In this document: positions 33,892-37,074 of the stretch, piece by piece
Position numbering within the stretch: the stretch's first letter is position 1
Layout: every line of letters starts with the position of its first letter
Source of the DNA: Methanobrevibacter sp.
Lineage (GTDB): Archaea; Methanobacteriota; Methanobacteria; Methanobacteriales; Methanobacteriaceae
Assembly (NCBI GenBank): GCA_017459665.1
Contig: JAFUCN010000035.1
Location: 1-37,074, forward strand
Direction: 5' to 3'
Length of the DNA: 37,074 nt
Notes under the pieces: model-generated
Databases searched by the model: none
Told to the model about the DNA's origin: nothing
What the model saw: the letters and a program-made list of their open reading frames with translations, nothing else
Translations under genes and position numbers: made by a program

Positions 33892-34836
33892 CTAAAAGGT
33901 ACTTTCGATAGCTTTAATTAAGTTATATATAATTTTATTGGTGCTTGTGTCAATATTGTTGGCATCGCCAAGCTCTATAACCTTGCCGTTTAGGGAGTCA
34001 ATTTCGGTTCTGATTTTCCTTTGGATGTCCTGATGGGTTGATGAGAAATGATTGTAGGTGTCGGGAACAAGCTTTGAGTAGAATAAGTCCTTATATTCAT
34101 CCGAGCTGTTCCAAAGAGTTGTATATCCGCTCGCTTTAATCACTTCGAAAATCTCATCTATTATATTGTTCATGATTTCGACAGTGTATTCGTTTTCGGT
34201 GAGTGCGCCGTAATGGACATTCAATATTGCTCCTAAGGGGTTCAGGGCACAGTTGTAAAGCATTTTAGCCCAAAGGTACTTGTCAAGTTCGTAGGTTATT
34301 TCACACTTGATTCCGGAAGCCGTTATCTTATCTGCAATTTCCTGCAAGGTTTTAGGGTCTTCACCCTGAAGTGATCCGATTAGGATTGGTTCGGTGTAGA
34401 CTGTAACTTCACTGATGTGTCTTTCTGGACGGGCAAAGCCTGTGATTACACGTGCACAGAAGACTTGGTTTTTATTGAAATATTTCAGGTATTCACTGTC
34501 GTTTCCAAATCCGTTTTGAAAGATTATGATTTTGGTGTTGTCCTTAAACAGGTTTTTATGCTCGTTTAGGTTTTCAGCTATTGTTTTGTTTTGTGTTGTT
34601 TTAGTTGAAACGAAAATATAGTCGAAATACTTTTCTGGGATTTTGCCGTAGCTTTCAAATACTTTGACGCTGTTAAATGAGTAGTTTTCAAATAGCCCTG
34701 TTCTTTTGACTCCGTTTTCTTTTATTGCCTTTGCGGTTTTACCTGTTGCATAGATTGCCACATTAACGTTTTGTGAGAGAAGTGAGGTGGCAAGGCCGAT
34801 GCCCACACCGCCTGCACCGATGATTAAAACATTCAT
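33892..34836 (-). CDS. panE: 2-dehydropantoate 2-reductase (ketopantoate reductase)
   Basis: 314 residues, the usual family length. It reduces 2-dehydropantoate to pantoate with NAD(P)H, a step towards coenzyme A. An N-terminal Rossmann fold with IGAGGVGIG (about 6-14) is followed by VSTKTTQN at 77-83 and IIIFQNGFGN at 103-112. The C-terminal helical domain carries the catalytic Lys191 in WAKMLYNCALNPLGAIL, and the SSTHQDI and RTEIDSLNGKVIELG segment that contacts substrate. All key motifs are present. No signal peptide; cytoplasmic. The gene is divergent from the 35002 adhesin. A TATA-like TTAATATATACC (34868-34857, minus) lies about 27 nt before the ATG and no Shine-Dalgarno is visible, so the mRNA may be leaderless. 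A related ApbA/PanE-type oxidoreductase with another ketoacid substrate is possible but less likely. Confidence 0.9.
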   Translation of the reverse strand: MNVLIIGAGGVGIGLATSLLSQNVNVAIYATGKTAKAIKENGVKRTGLFENYSFNSVKVFESYGKIPEKYFDYIFVSTKTTQNKTIAENLNEHKNLFKDNTKIIIFQNGFGNDSEYLKYFNKNQVFCARVITGFARPERHISEVTVYTEPILIGSLQGEDPKTLQEIADKITASGIKCEITYELDKYLWAKMLYNCALNPLGAILNVHYGALTENEYTVEIMNNIIDEIFEVIKASGYTTLWNSSDEYKDLFYSKLVPDTYNHFSSTHQDIQRKIRTEIDSLNGKVIELGDANNIDTSTNKIIYNLIKAIESTF

Positions 34837-34926
34837 AACTTTAACTTTATATTTTTAGGTATATATTAATTAATCTAAAATATATTTTAAAAATTTTCAA
34901 TTATACATTAAATTTTATATATTATT

Positions 34927-34949
34927 TTTACAATAGTTATTATTGTAAA
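34927..34949. promoter_or_regulatory. 9-bp inverted repeat in the panE/adhesin divergent promoter
   Basis: TTTACAATA (34927-34935), a 5-nt spacer, then TATTGTAAA (34941-34949), arms perfect. It lies 53 bp before the adhesin ATG and about 90 bp from the panE start, a typical operator geometry. It could control the adhesin, panE or both. Confidence 0.45.
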
Positions 34950-35001
34950 GTTTATTTTAATTTTATTAAGTATAACTTTATAACAAATTAGATGTGATTG
35001 G

Positions 35002-37074
35002 ATGAAAATAGATAAAAAGATATTAATCTGCGCACTTCTTGCAATAATGGTGCTGATATGCATCAACGGCGTAAGTGCGCAGGATACAATAGATAAGAAT
35101 TTAACAACATCCGATACGGGTGATGGGGTGATAGGAGATGAAGCATCTCTAGACGCTCTTGAAGTATCGGATAGTGGAGAGAAATTAGGTGGTAACACTC
35201 TTACTGTTGGTGAGGGTGAGACATATACGACAATTGCAAGTGCCGTTACTGATGCAAGTAGTGGGGATACAATTTATATTAAAAATGGTAATTATCAAGA
35301 AGGAAAATTCACTAGTTTGACAAAAAGTTTAACATTTGAAGGTCAAAGTAAAGAACATGTGATAATTGATTATACAGCTTCTCAATCTTTTTTAACTACT
35401 TCTAGTGATATTGAAATTACTGTTAAAAATATGCAATTTAAAGGTTTAAATTCTGGAAATAATGCTTTATTCCAGTTTACATATACTACAAATAAATTAA
35501 CTATTGATAATTGTATAATTGATGATTGTGGTTCTAAAAATTTATTGAATTTAGGTAAAGCAACAGTATTACTTAAAGATACTCAATTTTTAAATTGTAG
35601 AGCAACTGCAACTGCGGGAGCATTTATTACTACTGCTGGAGGTAGTATCACTATGACCAATTGTCTATTCAATAATTCCAGATACACTGCTTCAAGCGGT
35701 CAATCAAATGCAATCATATATTGTAGTAGTGCAGACAGTACTGTGATAATTAATGGGGGTACAACTATTTCCAACTGTCAAGGAAGCTCCTTTAGTATTA
35801 TTAGGAATAATGGGGGTACTGTAACTGTTTCCGATTCAAGAATTGTTGATAATGCAATTACTCATGCATCAAGTAGTGTATTTTACAATACTGGTTCTTC
35901 CTCAAATCTTAATGCAGTGATTACAGTTACTAATTCTGTAATCTCAGGAAATACTAATGTTAACTTAATATATCAAAATGATTATACAAAATCCACTAGT
36001 GTTCAATATTGTAATATTCAGGGAAATACAATTACAAATATGGTCTCTAGTGGTTCTGCTACAATAACTAAAAATTACTGGGGAACAAATGAAGAATCAG
36101 AAGTTCCTGATGGCGCATCTCCATACGTAATTTTCGAATCAGACAGTTATAAACTAAGTGATAATTCTGAATCAAATATTGCTATTCCTTCATTAACTGA
36201 AGAACCTTCAAATTCATTTACAATTTATGTAGACCCAGTTAATGGTGACAATTCAAAAGATGGTTCTAGTGAAGATAATGCAGTTAAAGACATTTCAACT
36301 GCGGTTTCAAAAGCCAACAATGGTAAAATAATTTTACTTGCAGGCACACACAATGTTGCAAGCACAATTTCCATCGATAAGGATTTAGACATTCAGGGTA
36401 AAGGTGCAGTAATAATTTCAGCTGCAACACAAGTTTTCAACAACCCTGATAAGGAACTTAACTTAACAAACATTAAATTCACAAGCGCTGCAACTGGTGA
36501 TGGTGCTGTAATTTCAAGTAATGGAAAATTAAATATTGAAAAATGTATTATTGAAGCAACCACTACTGCTAGTTCAATTTATATTGGTGCTGGTGAAGCA
36601 AACATTGCAAACTCAGTATTATTAAATGCAAACGGACAATCATTAGCAAAAGCCAGTGGTGCAACTGTAACTGCAGACAATAACTGGTGGGGTGTAAACT
36701 CAACTCCTAACGATATTGCACAAAACTGGATTGTAATGGATGCTAGTATAATTTCAAACAGCAAAATCGGTGCAGGTGATGAAATCAGTATAGCAGTTTC
36801 ATTTGAAAAATTAAACGATGGAAGTGCATATGATGGAAAATTACCTGACTTCGAAGTTCCTTTAACTTCAACAAGTACTGATTTGGCTTCACAGACATTA
36901 ACCATTTCAAACAACAAGAAAACAGTTACATGCACTGCAAACAATGACAATACAATAACAGTTTCATCTGGAAGTACAACAATTACTCTTCCGGTAAAAA
37001 TCTATGTTGCTCCTGAAATAATGTATGTGGCAACCAATGGTAACGATGAAAATGATGGTGATGAGGCACATCCT
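35002..37074 (+). CDS. adhesin-like protein with consecutive beta-helix modules (3' partial)
   Basis: The frame is open from ATG 35002 to the window edge (691 codons, no stop), so the gene continues beyond. The N-terminus MKIDKKILICALLAIMVLI is a signal peptide with cleavage near VSA/Q. An acidic linker is followed by a beta-helix from about residue 66 (TVGEGETYTTIASAVTDA, YIKNGNYQEG) to about 375, with an NYWGTN motif. A second helix begins near 407 (IYVDPVNGDNSKDGSSEDNA) and closes with NNWWGVNSTP near 560. A third entry motif, MYVATNGNDENDGDEAHP, starts at about 673, right at the window end. It thus chains beta-helix modules instead of adding Ig repeats first. The upstream ribosome binding site is weak (GTGATT). 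Surface adhesin; ligand and C-terminal anchor not visible here. Confidence 0.85.
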   Translation, partial: MKIDKKILICALLAIMVLICINGVSAQDTIDKNLTTSDTGDGVIGDEASLDALEVSDSGEKLGGNTLTVGEGETYTTIASAVTDASSGDTIYIKNGNYQEGKFTSLTKSLTFEGQSKEHVIIDYTASQSFLTTSSDIEITVKNMQFKGLNSGNNALFQFTYTTNKLTIDNCIIDDCGSKNLLNLGKATVLLKDTQFLNCRATATAGAFITTAGGSITMTNCLFNNSRYTASSGQSNAIIYCSSADSTVIINGGTTISNCQGSSFSIIRNNGGTVTVSDSRIVDNAITHASSSVFYNTGSSSNLNAVITVTNSVISGNTNVNLIYQNDYTKSTSVQYCNIQGNTITNMVSSGSATITKNYWGTNEESEVPDGASPYVIFESDSYKLSDNSESNIAIPSLTEEPSNSFTIYVDPVNGDNSKDGSSEDNAVKDISTAVSKANNGKIILLAGTHNVASTISIDKDLDIQGKGAVIISAATQVFNNPDKELNLTNIKFTSAATGDGAVISSNGKLNIEKCIIEATTTASSIYIGAGEANIANSVLLNANGQSLAKASGATVTADNNWWGVNSTPNDIAQNWIVMDASIISNSKIGAGDEISIAVSFEKLNDGSAYDGKLPDFEVPLTSTSTDLASQTLTISNNKKTVTCTANNDNTITVSSGSTTITLPVKIYVAPEIMYVATNGNDENDGDEAHP

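Noticed and set aside
34908..35198. Minus-strand frame opposite the start of the 35002 adhesin.
   Set aside because: It covers the promoter and signal peptide of a clear gene, has no ribosome binding site and has a composition unlike real proteins.
1..37074. tRNA, rRNA, CRISPR arrays, insertion sequences or a replication origin.
   Set aside because: Read through both strands of the intergenic regions; no cloverleaf, array, transposase or origin-like repeat cluster could be supported.

Overview
The window is low-GC, Asn/Ser/Thr-rich archaeal DNA with TATA-type promoters. It most resembles a gut or rumen methanogen of the Methanobrevibacter type (Methanobacteriales). The reasons are the dense run of giant secreted adhesin-like proteins (beta-helix and Ig-like repeats), papain-like domains followed by a lectin-like domain, and the codon style. 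The species cannot be fixed from sequence alone.

Positions 1-30437 form one co-oriented (+) block of seven adhesin-like genes, the first cut by the window edge. In order they are: a protein with a PQQ-type beta-propeller between Ig-like repeats (1-2658); a beta-helix protein with a C-terminal membrane anchor (2758-4800); a 1.7k-residue beta-helix plus Ig protein (4893-10013); a beta-helix/papain-like protease/lectin-like/Ig protein (10900-15000); an Ig-type protein with a recent 360-bp tandem duplication (15170-17551); a second protease adhesin paralogous to the first (17604-21533); a shorter beta-helix adhesin (21572-23815); and a 2.1k-residue Ig giant (24006-30437). That is eight genes counting the partial one. 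All except the 2758 gene end in the same Lys-rich C-terminal module of up to about 260 residues, probably the wall-retention device. A frameshifted, truncated AAA ATPase relic (10101-10804) interrupts the block.

Positions 30438-31055 are a 618-bp intergenic scar. It holds an orphan adhesin-type promoter dyad, an orphan inverted 5' leader, a small broken reading frame and a duplicated piece of the msrB 3' end. Downstream lie housekeeping genes: an MsrA-MsrB fusion (-), two small genes of unknown function (+), a compact three-gene operon of SseB-like proteins (-), and ketopantoate reductase (-). A further adhesin gene (35002, +) with repeated beta-helix modules runs off the right end.

The most unusual signal is shared by the adhesin genes. 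Several start with a conserved 5' leader (NUGCGUACUUGAGGUG-like) whose Shine-Dalgarno is followed, at the right spacing, by AUU (or UUG) instead of AUG, in register with a well-formed signal peptide. Several also share a TTTAG-N6-CTAAA dyad next to the TATA region. Together these suggest a common regulatory regime, both transcriptional and translational, for the surface protein repertoire. Almost every adhesin gene is also closed by its own hairpin plus T-tract that begins at the stop codon.
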